Shown here: positions 47,501 to 60,370 of the stretch, piece after piece | Position numbering within the stretch: the first letter of the stretch is position 1 | Layout: every line of letters begins with the position of its first letter | Origin: Eleginops maclovinus | Taxonomy: Eukaryota; Chordata; Actinopteri; Perciformes; Eleginopidae | Assembly (NCBI RefSeq): GCF_036324505.1 | Contig: NC_086354.1 | Location: forward strand, 19,158,707-19,222,706 | Length of the DNA: 64,000 nt | Reading direction: 5' to 3' | Position numbers and translations under genes: made by a program | Notes under the pieces: model-generated | Database searches by the model: none | The model's input: only the letters and a program-made list of their open reading frames with translations | What the model was told of the DNA's origin: nothing

Positions 47501-50500
47501 CCTAATCCAATGAGCGAGGCCCTGTGTGACGCACTGCTGTTTTTTCTGCGTGTGTGTTAGCAGATGTTTTGCCAAGCGCTAATGGACTGAGAAATATGAA
47601 AAGGGCATCAAACAGTTGTATTGTCTGAGCCCCAGTTCTTTGTTGAAAAGGCTTATCAGGGGGTCACTGGTTTGTGTTGTCAGGCCACAGCAGTGATACC
47701 GGCCCAGCAAACCACACACTCACCTCTGTGCACTGCTCAGTGGTGGGGTGTACGTTTCTGCTACAGCCAGCTCAACCAGCATTATTTAAACTACTTTTAT
47801 TCTTAAATGTCACCTGTGGGCAACAAAAGATCAACCAATTTTGGGAAAACAAAGACTATTATTTCCTTTAAAAAATCTAAATTGTAAGCTAAGAGCTAAG
47901 GCGACTCATAGTGACGACATGCTTTATTTCACACTAGCAGGGGATTGTGTATTCAGCAGATTTCCATTTTTCAGCCAATCTCAATATTTATTAAAATCCT
48001 GTCCAGGTTTTCTTAGCCTACATGGTTTTTTTCTACCAAAATAAATTACTTTTGTTTGAAACTAATATCCCAAACAAATGATGGGCAGACATCTGTTCGC
48101 CACATGATGTTAACCAGACAGGCCTTTGCATTGCAGTCTGTTGTTTGAAGAGGTGGTTGTATGTGTAACTGTTAAGCATTAATCACTGGGGGTTTGTTGC
48201 CCTCAAGATCCCTGGGCGGAGGCAGGATTTGCATTTTGGACTAATCAGAGGGTGCCTGAAGATGAGAGGGTCTGCTTCACTGCTCCCAATGAGTGCACTG
48301 CTTCATTAGTATCCAGCAGCAACAGCCGTCACTGAGCCTTCAGTCAGTGTGTGTTGTGTAGCTTACTCCCAGAGGAACCGAGGAGATTCTTAGCCATGCC
48401 ACAAGCTTCCCCTTTTTACCCCTACACAATAACCAGAACCTGTTATTCAGTGGAGCTCCACATGTTCTAATTTAAACCGAGGCTCCATTTTCCCACAGCA
48501 GTGTCAATGACACTTGTGCTCCTGGCTTGCTGCACAGAGACATATGGACTTTGAACTGAACCAAATATCACTGATTTTGTTTTTCTTTCTAAACACCTCC
48601 TTCTCTTGTGCATTCAAACTAAGATACAGTTTTAGAGGAACAGAGTTTCTTTTGTTTTCTGAAATACTCGACTATTCTTTTGGTTTTTGGGAAAGCACAG
48701 TAAACGAGCATGGTCAAAAATATAACAGTTCTCCATATTTCAACCTTGCAAGTGAAGCATTGAGTTAACTTCTTGTAAATGTATGACTCTAATCTCGGTA
48801 AATCTGAGTTTTTACTTAGAATATTACCTCCCTCCCCAACTCCATACTTAAAAAAAGTTGAGAAAATAAATACATTTTCTACAATTAAGATCAAATTAAT
48901 TGATAAAAGATTGTGCAGCCTTGAAAAGGTATAAACTCTCTGACTACCTCACACAAAACAGAGCAGTGTCTCAGCATAACAGTTTGTCATTTAGACACCA
49001 ACAATCGGGTGTCACTGTAAGTCAAATGTTCTGAGATGATCTGATACCACGAGAAAAATGTGCAAAGAGGAAGGTTATTTTTCACACTGTTTGATTATTT
49101 TCATTAACCATATTACTCAGCTCCTCAGTTTAAAACCTGACTCTGCTTTATATCAAGATTAGTATGCTCTCTAGTGTCCGTGGCTACGCTTGGACTGTCA
49201 AATGTACTAAAAGTATAAATGTTCCTCTCGGAGGAAACAGCAGTTTGAAACAGGGGGAAAGCACTGAGTTTTGGTTACTGCTGAACTTCATGACTGGATG
49301 TAACCTTTAACCCCTGGGTGCACTTAGTGCAGACCAAAACTGAAAACTGTGAATTTTGTAAATAAGCAGGTTTTAGCGCTCGCATGAGGAATGATAAACA
49401 TGCAGTGTGATCGCAGCGTCCAACTTTGTTTTCACACGTTTTGTGTATAAACGTGTGAATTGCTTTCACATGTCTTGAGCAAAGACGGATGATAAAATGT
49501 CACTTTTTTATTTAAAGTGTTAAGTAAATTCACAACTGTTCTATAACTGTTGATTTGCTTGTCAGTGTTTGTTTTATTTTTTTGTGGTTTCCCAATGAAT
49601 AAATGAAGATGGTGTTAGAATAAAACCAACTAAACCTGTTTAACGATTTATATGTTTATATGTGGGTCGTGTCCCTGTGGAAAGTTCCAGAAAAAACACA
49701 TAAAATATACAATATTTATGCTCCACTTAGGCCTGTATGATGTCAAATATTTTTCCTTTACTTATACAGTTGTTTTGCAGCGTCTAGTTTAATGCCATCG
49801 GCCTCAATGATTGAATTAATGCTCCATTGTTTTGTTAGATTTTCCAGTGACATCACTAGTTAACTCTACAAACAACACAATCCCTTTTTTGAAATGTGGC
49901 GCAAACTATTTGGATAAATTGGTTTCATGTTGCATTATTTGTGTTTGGTCTCCAGGTATTACACCAGACATTCCCACAACACACATTCCTGATGAATGGG
50001 CTCATCCATGGTGTCAAGGTAAGACAACAGCACACACACACACACACACACAATCTTCTGTTGTGACAAATGATGATGCAAATAAACAAAAACGGGTTCC
50101 TGTGTGCATGCTTGCAACATATTACTGCTATTACAGCATCCTAATACTAAGCTGTATCCTTGTGTTATGACTTTAAATTACATTTGTGTTCACGTGTAAT
50201 AGCATCATTCTTCTTTAAACCTGTTCTATTTCAGAATCAGAATAGCTTTAATTGTCCCACAGAGGGGACATTTTCATCTGTACAGCAGAAAGAGCCAAAT
50301 ACAGCTTAATATTATCACACCCAAGATACTAAAAAATATACAACAATTTACAAAATACACAAAAATAGACCTCAGAAACCATAGAGTGATATGCAATAAA
50401 TAAAACAAGAGCAAAAAAAAGTACGTTGAATAAAGTAAATGTAAGGAAATGGTTCTGGGAGTAGGAGCTGCTGTAACAGGCTGCCACTCCATGCGGCGCA

Positions 50501-53500
50501 GAATCGTAGAGATATTTGTGATAGTTTGCAGTATTACTCTTGCTGTCAACTAACGTTCTACTTCAGTGTGTTGATTTTGGATTTAATCGCCCTTGGAAGA
50601 TTAGCTGAGCGTGTGTGCTCTTGTTCAGCGACGCCCTGCTCGTCAGAAAACACAGTTACATGTTAACACCTGCGAGCTGTCCAGTAACTGCAGCAGGTCC
50701 CCAGCTAGAGACTGAGCAGCAAACGAGAGCACACAGAGCCTAGGGCCTCGAGTTCACCTTAATGACCTTTATTTAGGGAAAGTGGGTCTAAACATAGTTG
50801 AAGAGTACACACTTGTAATTATTTCAGTTTTTTTCCTTGTTATTACAGGGATAAAATAATGATGTCTCTGTGAACAAGAGGAATCAAGAGGGCACAGCTA
50901 TTAGTATTAGTGACACATAGCTATAATGGCAATCTGTTGTCCCTTTGCCAACATAAAGGGTTTCTTATTGCAGCAAAGCCTACCAGCTACAATTTCTCGG
51001 TGACACAAGACATCACAGTCCAAAAAAAAGACTCTTAATTTGTAGCTTAAATGTCAGTAAAGGACAAACTGCAGCTAGAGTTTGAGATTTGTCACTGATG
51101 TTAATTTTCCACTCGAGCTAGCAACAAGCTCTTATAGATATGTTTTGTACATTGCTCTCTTCTAAACCTGCAGGTTTTAGAGCTAACTGAGTATGTTCAT
51201 GAACTCGATTCACTCTCCCTGTTAGTCTACAAGTGGTAGCTTTACTCACTTATCCATTAACAGCACTCTTCTGATACATTTACCTCCCTTTCTGTCCCAT
51301 GTCCTCCCCCCATCTTCCTCTCTCCATCCTCTGCAGGGTTTATTATCATTTCTGAGTGCTCCGCTGATCGGAGCGTTGTCAGACGTATGGGGACGCAAAT
51401 CTTTCTTGCTGCTAACGGTCTTCTTCACGTGTGCACCCATTCCACTGATGAAGATCAGCCCATGGTGAGTGCAAAACACAGACAACTCTAACAAGTGAAT
51501 GAATTAAAGCTCCAAAGATTATCCGTTAACAATATTAGAAACGTAACAAAGGTATTATTTCAAAAGGTTGAATTTTATTGTATGTTTGTTTCTATATTGA
51601 TAATCTAAACTCCGTTCCTCTTTCAGGTGGTACTTTGCAGTCATCTCCATGTCCGGCGTCTTCGCCGTCACCTTCTCTGTGATCTTCGCCTATGTGGCCG
51701 ATATCACGCAGGAGCATGAGAGGAGCACAGCATACGGTTTGGTAAGGAGACCAAAATAGTGTCCTGTTCAAATCTGAATGTAAAGTCATCTTTATAACTA
51801 TGGGTGAACCTCAACATTATTTTGGATTGCTGAAGACAAAAGTTGATATTTCGTTTAGTTCCTTAGTCTAATAACTATGTATACCGTGTATATGATTCAA
51901 CAAACCTTTCCAGGAAAACTGAGTAATCAAGATTTGAATTACTTGACTTAAATCTTACATTTGTGATGAAATGGATGAAATATGTCACTGGAGTAATATG
52001 CAGATCAAAGAATCAATGGCAAATTCGTTTTTCCATCAGTGTGGGGAAAGGTAAACAATGTAAAGATGATAACAGCAGTCTTATACATTAGTTTGAACCC
52101 GTCTGTCACTCAAATGAAACGGCTGAATAACAACATTAGATGATGAATGGGGTAAAGAATGTTACCGTAACAGCAGCGGTGGATAAATGACTTTAGACCG
52201 GCCCGTAAAGTAACACTAAGGATATAAAAACGGTTGACAAAGCTCTCTGGAATCTTATATTCCTGCATAGCGATTGTTCTGCTGTTACAAACCACTTCCA
52301 AGTTGCAGAGCTTATAGAGCACCACAGCCTGTGTCTGTTGTAAGTCTTTAACCCAAGAGTCCTCAGAGACAACAGCATGAGAAGAAGGGTGGATCACTTC
52401 CTGTTTTAACCATCAGCTCTGCTTCTCCCTCCAGGTTTCGGCTACCTTCGCGGCCAGCCTGGTTACCAGCCCAGCCATCGGCGCCTACCTGTCCGTTAAA
52501 TACGGCGACACCTTAGTGGTGATCCTGGCCACGGCTATCGCTCTGCTCGATATATGCTTCATCCTGGTGGCCGTACCTGAGTCGCTCCCGGAGAAGATGA
52601 GACCAGCATCATGGGGAGCACCGATCTCCTGGGAGCAGGCAGACCCCTTCGCTGTGAGTACATATGAGAGAGTGTAAAGAATGGGTTAATACAAAAAGAA
52701 AAGCAGCAGTTTGTTTTATTGGAATAAAATGGGATGATAATTTATGATTAAGTTATTCAACGGAAGCTTTTACTTCACAGTAAACTGGAGACTCATGAGA
52801 GCGCACATTGCCCACAACGATTTCAATCTGTAAAAAAGAACAACTCTTTAATTCAATCATTAATTCCTGCATAGCAGATCCATGATACATAACCAGATTG
52901 CTTTTTTCTAATGAATACATTTGAATAATGGAGTAATGCTGCAGCTTTAGGGATGAGTTGTTACTTTATAATGAAATCTTACTGTAGTAAGTTTTATTGC
53001 TGCCTACATTTGAATTTTGACAAAGGAAATCAGATTAAGGGGCTTCTGGATTATACATGTATTTTACAGGAAAGAGTGTCAAAGTAAAAAAGTTTCAATG
53101 AATATTAAATAAATTGTAATATCGTTTTTAATCCAATGTAAGTGATTAGGGACAGATTCCACAGTCCTGGTTCTGTGCCCTCACAATGCTCATGTTTTAA
53201 ATGATGTAACAAGCTAAATCCTTCTTCTTGCTGTTCTCTTGGTCAGTCGCTGCGTAAGGTGGGCCAGGACTCCACGGTGCTGCTCATCTGTATCACAGTG
53301 TTTCTCTCATACCTCCCTGAGGCCGGCCAGTACTCCAGCTTCTTCCTCTATCTCAGACAGGTAACACACTGCTCTCCCTGCTGATCACACCCACGTTATA
53401 TCGCCTCATCATCCAAAGTGTCACCTCAAAGTGTTATTTAAAGATGAAACTCTAACCTGTTTTCCTTTCAGCACCATCTGCTCTTTACTCTTTCTGTATT

Positions 53501-54999
53501 GTAAAATGAGTTACATAATGATTGTGGTGATATTCAGAAATTAAAAACTGCCTTCTCAGCTCAAGTTGGGTTTTCTTATGGAGGACATTGCAATGTGGTA
53601 TTTTATGCAGCAGCATCCTACTTTCACCATTTGTTTTGCTAATAAAAGACTTAAATTGCTACTGGAAAGCTCAGGGAACAACGTAAGTGTAACTGAGGAA
53701 GGGAAATTGTCCAACACACACTTTTGCTAACATCACTTTAAGATTCGATCAGTAGATCTGCTGAGCAGCCCTTCTCAGTGTGTGTATAAGTAGAGCAAAT
53801 TTACAAGGTGTCTCAGCAAAAGGCAGGAAATGTATTTTAAAACCACCATGAGCCAAACATGGAGAGTATCATCTGTAAACAGCTGGCAGCTTATAGACAA
53901 ACTGACAAGATTTAATGTCCTTTTGCAATCTGCTGAAGTGACGTTGTTTAGGTTGTGTAAACCTTGTCGGGTAAACCAGTCGGGTCAGTCGGAAACACAT
54001 TCTCTGCTGCCGCCATCTTTACAATGCCAGCAAAGTAGTTCTGAAGTATTGGTGTTAACATTACTCTACATGCCTTTCTGTTCCCTTTATGCCATTCATC
54101 ATACATCTCCCGACATTCATTGTGATATATTATTCATACTATTAAAGTGTAGAACTAAATACAAGGCGCACAAACACACAATAGTCCACAGCTCGTGTTT
54201 ACAAATGGTCAAATACAAATACTTTTTTTCCATTGTGTTTAGTGAGGAAAGAGGAGATACCTGCTCGTCCCGGCGCGTACTAACGTGTTATCTGAATGCT
54301 CTCTCCCTCAGGTCATAGGCTTCACATCAGAGACAGTCGCTGCCTTTATCGCTGTCGTGGGGATCCTCTCAATACTAGCCCAGGTACTGACAAATACACT
54401 TCTGCTGAATGACATGTAATACTGAGGAGTCGTACTCATGTTTTGAGTTTTAGTATTGTGCTTTTTGTCTGTAACATGGCAGAAATCAGTAAAGGATTTC
54501 AGAATTCACACAATCTTTGAACCCAAGTTGCCAATTTTGAAGTCTAAAATAGGTACTTCCATTTAAAAGAGAAATAAGAAAAAAGGAAAAAGCTCTGGGA
54601 AAGCAGCAGGTGACGGACAGACATGCGATGGATGTGTAGACAGAAGAAACAGTCTTCATGTTTCTTACTTTGTCTAAAAAACACCCAGAGTTTTTCAGTT
54701 GACCATAACAGAAGACAAATGTGGTCAAGCTTAAATTACAGCTAATTGTTTCAGATCATCTTTCTGTCCATATAACAACGTTTAATTTTACATAAGATTT
54801 AAGAGGGTGATAAATCACTTAATGCCTCTTTAAAGGTTTCTTGTCTGACCTTTGTTTCTTTGCTTCTGCAGACGGTGGTGTTGGGGATCCTGATGCGGTC
54901 CATCGGGAACAAGAACACAATCCTGCTCGGCCTCGGCTTCCAGATCCTCCAGCTGGCGTGGTACGGCTTCGGCTCTCAGCCCTGGTCAGTAACCTCACA

Positions 55000-55069
<70 letters not shown>

Positions 55070-57278
55070 TCCACTACTTATATTTCAAATATCCGACCAC
55101 ACATTCTAAAAACATTAAAAAAATATATGGTTTTCATTTCCACTTATTGATTCCCAAAAGCAAAGTTGAGCTCAGGTTTCAAGGTTGGCAAGCTTCACAG
55201 AAATTAGTAGCGATGCAAGAAAAAGAAAAGTCATCGGTAAATGAATATAATTCAAGGAAGGAAGGAAGGAAGCTTGTCTAACATCACTAACATTTCCTGC
55301 AACATTTCCTGCAACATTGTGCAACGCTGCAGTCATAGTCATACTGCCTGTGAATTAGTGAGTGATGGCTCATGTAAAACCAGTGAAATGGCGAATATAT
55401 ATAACTTCTGTATGGCACATATATTAACTGTTGAGTATAACAACGAATTAAAGTGTTGGTGTAATACCGAGACAAACCACCAGAGGAAAGCATAGCCTCG
55501 ATCAACAGCACTGTAACCAGACACTGGTGATGGTTCATTCTGATAAGCTCAGTGTAGTGTGTAACTCGAAACCTTTAGTTTGACCATTGCGTAATTGTTT
55601 TTTTTAACATGCAAAGTCATTGAACAGTCTTTCACATTACAGTTTGAGATGATTTGCCTTTCAAAACATGACTTTTTATGTGGGAAAAAAACAGTAGTAC
55701 AACCAATCCTTCTGTGTTCATTCACTTGTAACAAGTTGTGGTTTTTATAAAAAAAAATCCCCCACCCAAACACAAGCCACACTATCAGTTTCACTTCTCT
55801 CGAAGGGAGATCATATCAAGTGCATCAGCTTGTTGTTTTGGCCTGAAGGAGAAGTCACAATGTCTATTGATTCTGAAGGAAAACGTTTACAACATGACTT
55901 CTTATTGCTCTTCTCTGCTTCAGTCAATACCCAGGAATTAGGTTGAATAAAGGTCAAGCTGTTCCAGGTTCACACAAAAAATAAACAATATCCACTCTGT
56001 TAAGTGTCTTATGTTTGGGATTATCGTTGATTTTCTATGAAGCGGTCAGTTTATGATGGCAAAACAAAACTTTGTCATTGTTTTAGTTTTTCACCCGGAA
56101 GGTTTTAACCAAAATATGTGTGCCAACCTTTAATCCACCTTTTTGAAGAACATATCCAATTCTTGAAAAGGTTAAATAAAGCTTTGTTTGTATCCTTAAC
56201 AAATGTGTGTTCTTGGTTGTAGGATGATGTGGGCTGCTGGAGCGGTTGCAGCCATGTCCAGCATCACCTTCCCCGCCATCAGCGCCATCGTGTCCCGTAA
56301 TGCAGACCCCGACCAACAAGGTGAACTGTCACATCTCTCCCCTTTAACTGCTGTATCTTGTTTTTATACAGCTATATGTGATCTTTTAATAATGACCATT
56401 CTTCTCAAATAAAGTACCGTCTTAAATAAGCCAAATGATTCGTTAAATTATAGAAACACAAAATTAAAAATGTCACATCGATGCAAGTAGAGCATCTACC
56501 ATCTATTTTCTTGACAGTATTTTGTTTATATCTGTCTACCTGCAGGAGTCGTCCAGGGGATGATTACTGGAATCCGGGGCCTCTGTAACGGTTTGGGCCC
56601 CGCTCTTTACGGTTTCGTCTTCTACCTGTTCCACGTGGAGCTGACCGACACGGACGGCTCAGAGAAAGGTGTCAAATCCAACATGGCCAACCCCACTGAT
56701 GAGGTAGTTGCACAATACTGTTGCACAACACCAGGAACATGTTGCACATATTGAAGCTGTAAAAGAGACGGCTCTTCGGGTGCTAAAAGTGGCCAAAAAA
56801 TATATACAGAAATGTCTCTTTCTAGGAAACAGAAAAGGTTACTCAATATAGTCCACAGACCTTGTTGTGAGCATTTTTATGTAAGCACTATTTTCTTTCT
56901 GCAGAAATACACCCTCCAACCATATCACTGCACAGGAGGAAGCGTGTTGATGTACAAAGACTTTTATAGAAGGACAATAATGTCTATGAGACATAATGCT
57001 GTCTGGTTTTTATCTACGGTTATCTATTTTAGATTTAAACAGAATGATTTCTGTCTTTCTTTCAGAGTTCCATCATCCCCGGTCCTCCCTTCCTGTTTGG
57101 TGCATGCTCAGTGCTGCTGTCCTTGCTGGTGGCCCTGTTCATCCCGGAGCACACGGGGCCCGGCATGAGGCCCGGGGCCTACAAGAAGCACAGCAACGGG
57201 GCGCAGAGTCACTCCCACAGCCCTCAGGGCAGCGGGGCCGAGGGCAAGGAGCCGCTGCTGGAGGACAGCAGCGTATAA
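44584..57278 (+). CDS. mfsd14a: MFSD14A/HIAT1-like major facilitator transporter, 12 coding exons
   Basis: Exons: 44584-44667, 47237-47332, 49956-50018, 51337-51464, 51627-51741, 52435-52653, 53247-53360, 54312-54383, 54872-54984, 56223-56320, 56546-56703, 57066-57278. They join in one frame to 1,473 nt (490 aa plus TAA), the same length as human MFSD14A. Seen: Lys-rich cytosolic N-terminus (GEKKKKKRLNRS, AKKIIIKDGG), twelve hydrophobic segments, and MFS motif A GALSDVWGRK at 93-102. Also seen are VADITQEHERSTAYG, VPESLPEKMRPASWG and a C-terminal EPLLEDSSV (acidic dileucine-type sorting signal). Known: MFSD14A is a poorly understood orphan solute carrier of intracellular membranes, and mouse loss causes male sterility with abnormal sperm heads. 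Scattered residues agree with MFSD14B instead, so the exact fish paralogue name (mfsd14a or mfsd14b series) is uncertain. The family call is not. Confidence 0.93.
44668..47236 (+). other. mfsd14a intron 1
   Basis: The 2.6-kb first intron begins GTGAGT and ends ATCCAG. No repeat or RNA gene is recognised in it. Confidence 0.75.
47333..49955 (+). other. mfsd14a intron 2
   Basis: A 2.6-kb intron, GTAAGC to CTCCAG. No recognised element. Open frames within it are unsupported. Confidence 0.75.
50031..50052 (+). repeat. (CA)11 just downstream of the mfsd14a exon 3 donor
   Basis: Begins 12 bases after the last base of exon 3 (50018). See findings for a possible splicing role. Confidence 0.95.
50230..50550 (-). 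repeat. LINE-type 3' end fragment, reverse
   Basis: TTTAATTGTCCCACAGAGGGG at the start, in tail orientation, then an A-rich stretch, then GGAGCTGCTGTAACAGGCTG and CACTCCATGCGGCGCAGAA. This is the reversed end of a fish non-LTR element. Family unassigned. Confidence 0.6.
54985..56222 (+). other. mfsd14a intron 9 with (CA)n
   Basis: A 1.2-kb intron. It contains the (AC)n tract listed separately, a GAAG run near 55,254-55,270 and otherwise nothing recognised. Confidence 0.7.
55001..55066 (+). repeat. (AC)33 just downstream of the mfsd14a exon 9 donor
   Basis: Starts 16 bases after the last base of exon 9 (54984). Long uninterrupted dinucleotide repeat, probably polymorphic. Confidence 0.97.
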
Positions 57279-58792
57279 CCACAGCTAAGGGGGGCAGAGA
57301 GCGCTCCAACCAAACACCCCTGCACACACGGACTGATACACACATTTCACCACATGGACACACACTCACCTCAGGCACACATCAGACTCAAGTGCCACGA
57401 AGAAGTGTTTGTGTCCACGGCACAAAAAGTGGGCACCCCTAACTTAGCATCCCTTTTCTTTTTTAAAGAAAGTGTGAAGACTCAAAACGCCCTGTATAAA
57501 GAGAGAGTGTGTCGAGGATTTTTTTTGGGCTGCAGTGCAAAGGTGTGTGACTTGACTGAGCTGGACTCTAATCCTCAGTTGAAATTAAAGCAGTGAAAGA
57601 GTGAGCAACAGCTTGCCCCCCCCCCTTCTCCTCTCCTCTCCTCTCCTAGTGCAAAACCAACCGAAGGTATTTGGTTTTTGGGACTGGGGTGAAATGTTAC
57701 TAAATCCCTGTGTGATAATTCATATTCCTCTGAAGCCAGTGAAGTGGCAACTTTGCTTGTCCAACGAGGGTTTAACAAACAGTTAGTAGTGGAGCACTTG
57801 TCTAATGGTTTTTCACGAGCCAACCTCTGATTGGATGCTTGTGAATGCAGCTCTGTTGAAGCCTCGCAGAAGGGAAGTCAGATCTTCCTCTGAATGCACA
57901 GCAGATACCTGCGAGGGGAGTCTCTGCAAACCCGTGTTGGGAGTGGCGCTGCCTAATCAAGGCCAGGATGGGTCAACCAGTTCAGATATAAAAAGCTTCG
58001 TAAGACCACACTTTGTCAAAACATCACACTTCTTACAGAGAGAAGTTTGTGAGAGACCACTTTATTAGCAGAAACTGTTTCTCAATGTTTACTTGCCATT
58101 CTCTAGGTAGTAGTACAGTTTGGGTTGTATATTTTCTCTGTTGGAAACTGAAGGCTAGTTGTGCTTCAAGTTTTTATTCAAGAAACAAATGTTGCCTCGA
58201 AGTGACTTAATATATATATATATATATAAATATATATATTAATTACGTAACCTGTATGAAGACCGATGTCTGAGAAGGCTCTGTAATCTTTACGCTATCG
58301 CTCCCATCGGAGCCGTTACACACTTTTTATTCCTCCTGTTTTCACGCCCTCTCGTTAATTTGTTTCTGGACATTTATCACCATCATGGTTAAGGCTTGCA
58401 AAATTTCATAAGCTTCTGGAACATTTGTAGCTAGAGAGGGGTTGCTATCAGGATGTCAGTGTTGGCACTGACTGTTAATACGGAGTCTTTGAATTAATAT
58501 CATTAGGTTAAACAGAATATCACTCGTGCTGCTGCAGTAGATAATTCAAAGGTAAAGTGCGATGTAATGAACAATGAAATGGTTTCACAGAATCCCTGGC
58601 ATTAAATACAAACCATTAACAGGCACTGCACATTTCTCAGACTATAGTGAACAGGTGGTTAACATTTCAGAAGTGAAGCAACTCAAGGTACTGGCTTTAA
58701 CTCTCAATTGAGTTAGAATCCAGAGTAAGGGAGCCAGTTGGTTTTCTGACCGGTTTTGTGAACTTTAACATGCACCACTGATACGAGTAGTG

Positions 58793-58806
58793 TTGCCCCC
58801 TACTGC
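58793..58806 (-). promoter_or_regulatory. CTCF-like motif, minus strand
   Basis: On the minus strand it reads GCAGTAGGGGGCAA, which fits 12 of 14 positions of the CTCF core consensus. Confidence 0.4.
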
Positions 58807-59217
58807 TCAGAGTTTAGCAGATGTTACAGCTGGAGATTCCTTCTTTTTAAAAGCTGATGTTTGGTGTTTTTAAGGTTTAAAAATGTCCACAAAAAACATG
58901 TTAACTGTGATAAAGTAAAAGTATTCCATCATAAAGTGTTTTCAAGAATCAATATCCAATTTATTCCTTCATAGAAGCATGGAAACACACATCCTAGTAA
59001 ACCAATGCAAATTACTCAAATATAGAAAAGAAAAACAACATAAAACTACAAGACATGAGAAAGAAAATAACCTGTCGAAGGGAATTAGTGTTTTGAGACT
59101 TCCTTCTACCCTCTAGTATACATTAAAATTAAGCAGCCTGTGTTTTAAATCCATTCCATGGTCAATGCCTCACCCTCCATTGCACATCAGCATATATCTC
59201 TGCTGTTACCGCTCTTG

Positions 59218-59231
59218 CCGATAGGTGGCGC
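59218..59231 (+). promoter_or_regulatory. CTCF-like motif, plus strand
   Basis: CCGATAGGTGGCGC fits 12 of 14 core positions. It lies 425 bases from the minus-strand motif in the mfsd14a 3' UTR. Confidence 0.35.
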
Positions 59232-60370
59232 AGGTTCAACATGACACTCAGAATCTGTTGCAGCTCCATGATTCAGTGATTTTGTTCTGCACATATGTTT
59301 GGGTCTTTGCATCAGTGACACTGTGATCCTTTTTGTTGACAAATAAGAAAATGGTAAATGATCCTAGAATTTAATTTGTGACTGCCTCGGTTGCGTTTAA
59401 ATCAAAGCCTGATGCGGCTTCGAAGCTAACAGTGGGTGTGACGCCGTTTAACATCTATCTGAAGAGAAGTGTACGTCTTATATTTTGTGCCAAATGTTTT
59501 ATTTTTCTTGCTTTGCTTTTTCATACAGTGTGTGTGTGTGTGTGTATGTGTGTGCTTGCTCACTTGAGTGATTTTGAATATTTTTCTTTTGTTGGTCTTA
59601 ATTTCTTTGACTGAAGATTTAAGTTTTAGAGCTCAAACTTCATCTGGTAATTTCTAAGAATCGTTTCAACATTTTGCATTATAGATGGTTAATTAACATG
59701 TGTCCATCTGTCCGTCTTTCAGTTTCAATCTTCATTTAACAACAAGCATTTCACTGTGTTTAGTTATATTTTTCCCACATAGATCAGTAGATAATAACAA
59801 GTCACTGAATGTTTGAAGCCAAGCTGTACATGTTGACCACACTATACCCTCAACGTTTGGACTTAACCTGTCCTAGTTTTTATTATTTCAGAAGGGGAGT
59901 TACTAGACAGGAGGCCATCAGTGTTGATTTATTCTCTAAATATCATATATTTCTTTTATTGATCATTTATTGGACCAACACATTGGTGAACCCATGAATC
60001 CGGATCCTACTGAAATTGGTAAGATTCTGCACCAGCCCCATGTGCACCCGTACAGCTTCCGAGCAGACTACTGTAAATGTACAAACGTCACCTGTACGTA
60101 CAGCTAATGTATATATTTATTGCTCAAGGAGACGGCCACCTCTTGGTCTATTTGGTTGTATGGTGCAATTATTATTCTATATTTCTCAAGACTTACCTGC
60201 TAGCCACTCCTGTTTTTAGTACGATGTGGTTTGTGGCCTGAACCCCCCTCTCTGTGTGCCTAAAATTAGCCAAGAAATGAGTATGGCAACATAAGTAAAT
60301 GGTGGTTATTATGTAAATATGGGAAACTAATGACAAACTATTTATTAAAGGTTTATTGTACAATGAAATG

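Larger units (their letters stand above)
57279..60370 (+). terminator. mfsd14a: mfsd14a 3' UTR with distal poly(A) signal
   Basis: No gene is seen after the stop. The best end signal is ATTAAA at 60344-60349, followed by a T/G-rich downstream element (about 60,373-60,415), which gives a UTR of about 3.1 kb. It contains a (CTCCT)n-like tract at 57,619-57,650, a (TA)n tract at 58,210-58,240, a short (GT)n at 59,528-59,547 and two CTCF-like motifs. Earlier cleavage sites are possible. Confidence 0.5.

Noticed and set aside
54841..55281. 146-aa plus-strand open frame with His-Thr repeats
   Set aside because: It is the wrong frame of mfsd14a exon 9 running on into the (AC)n intron tract.
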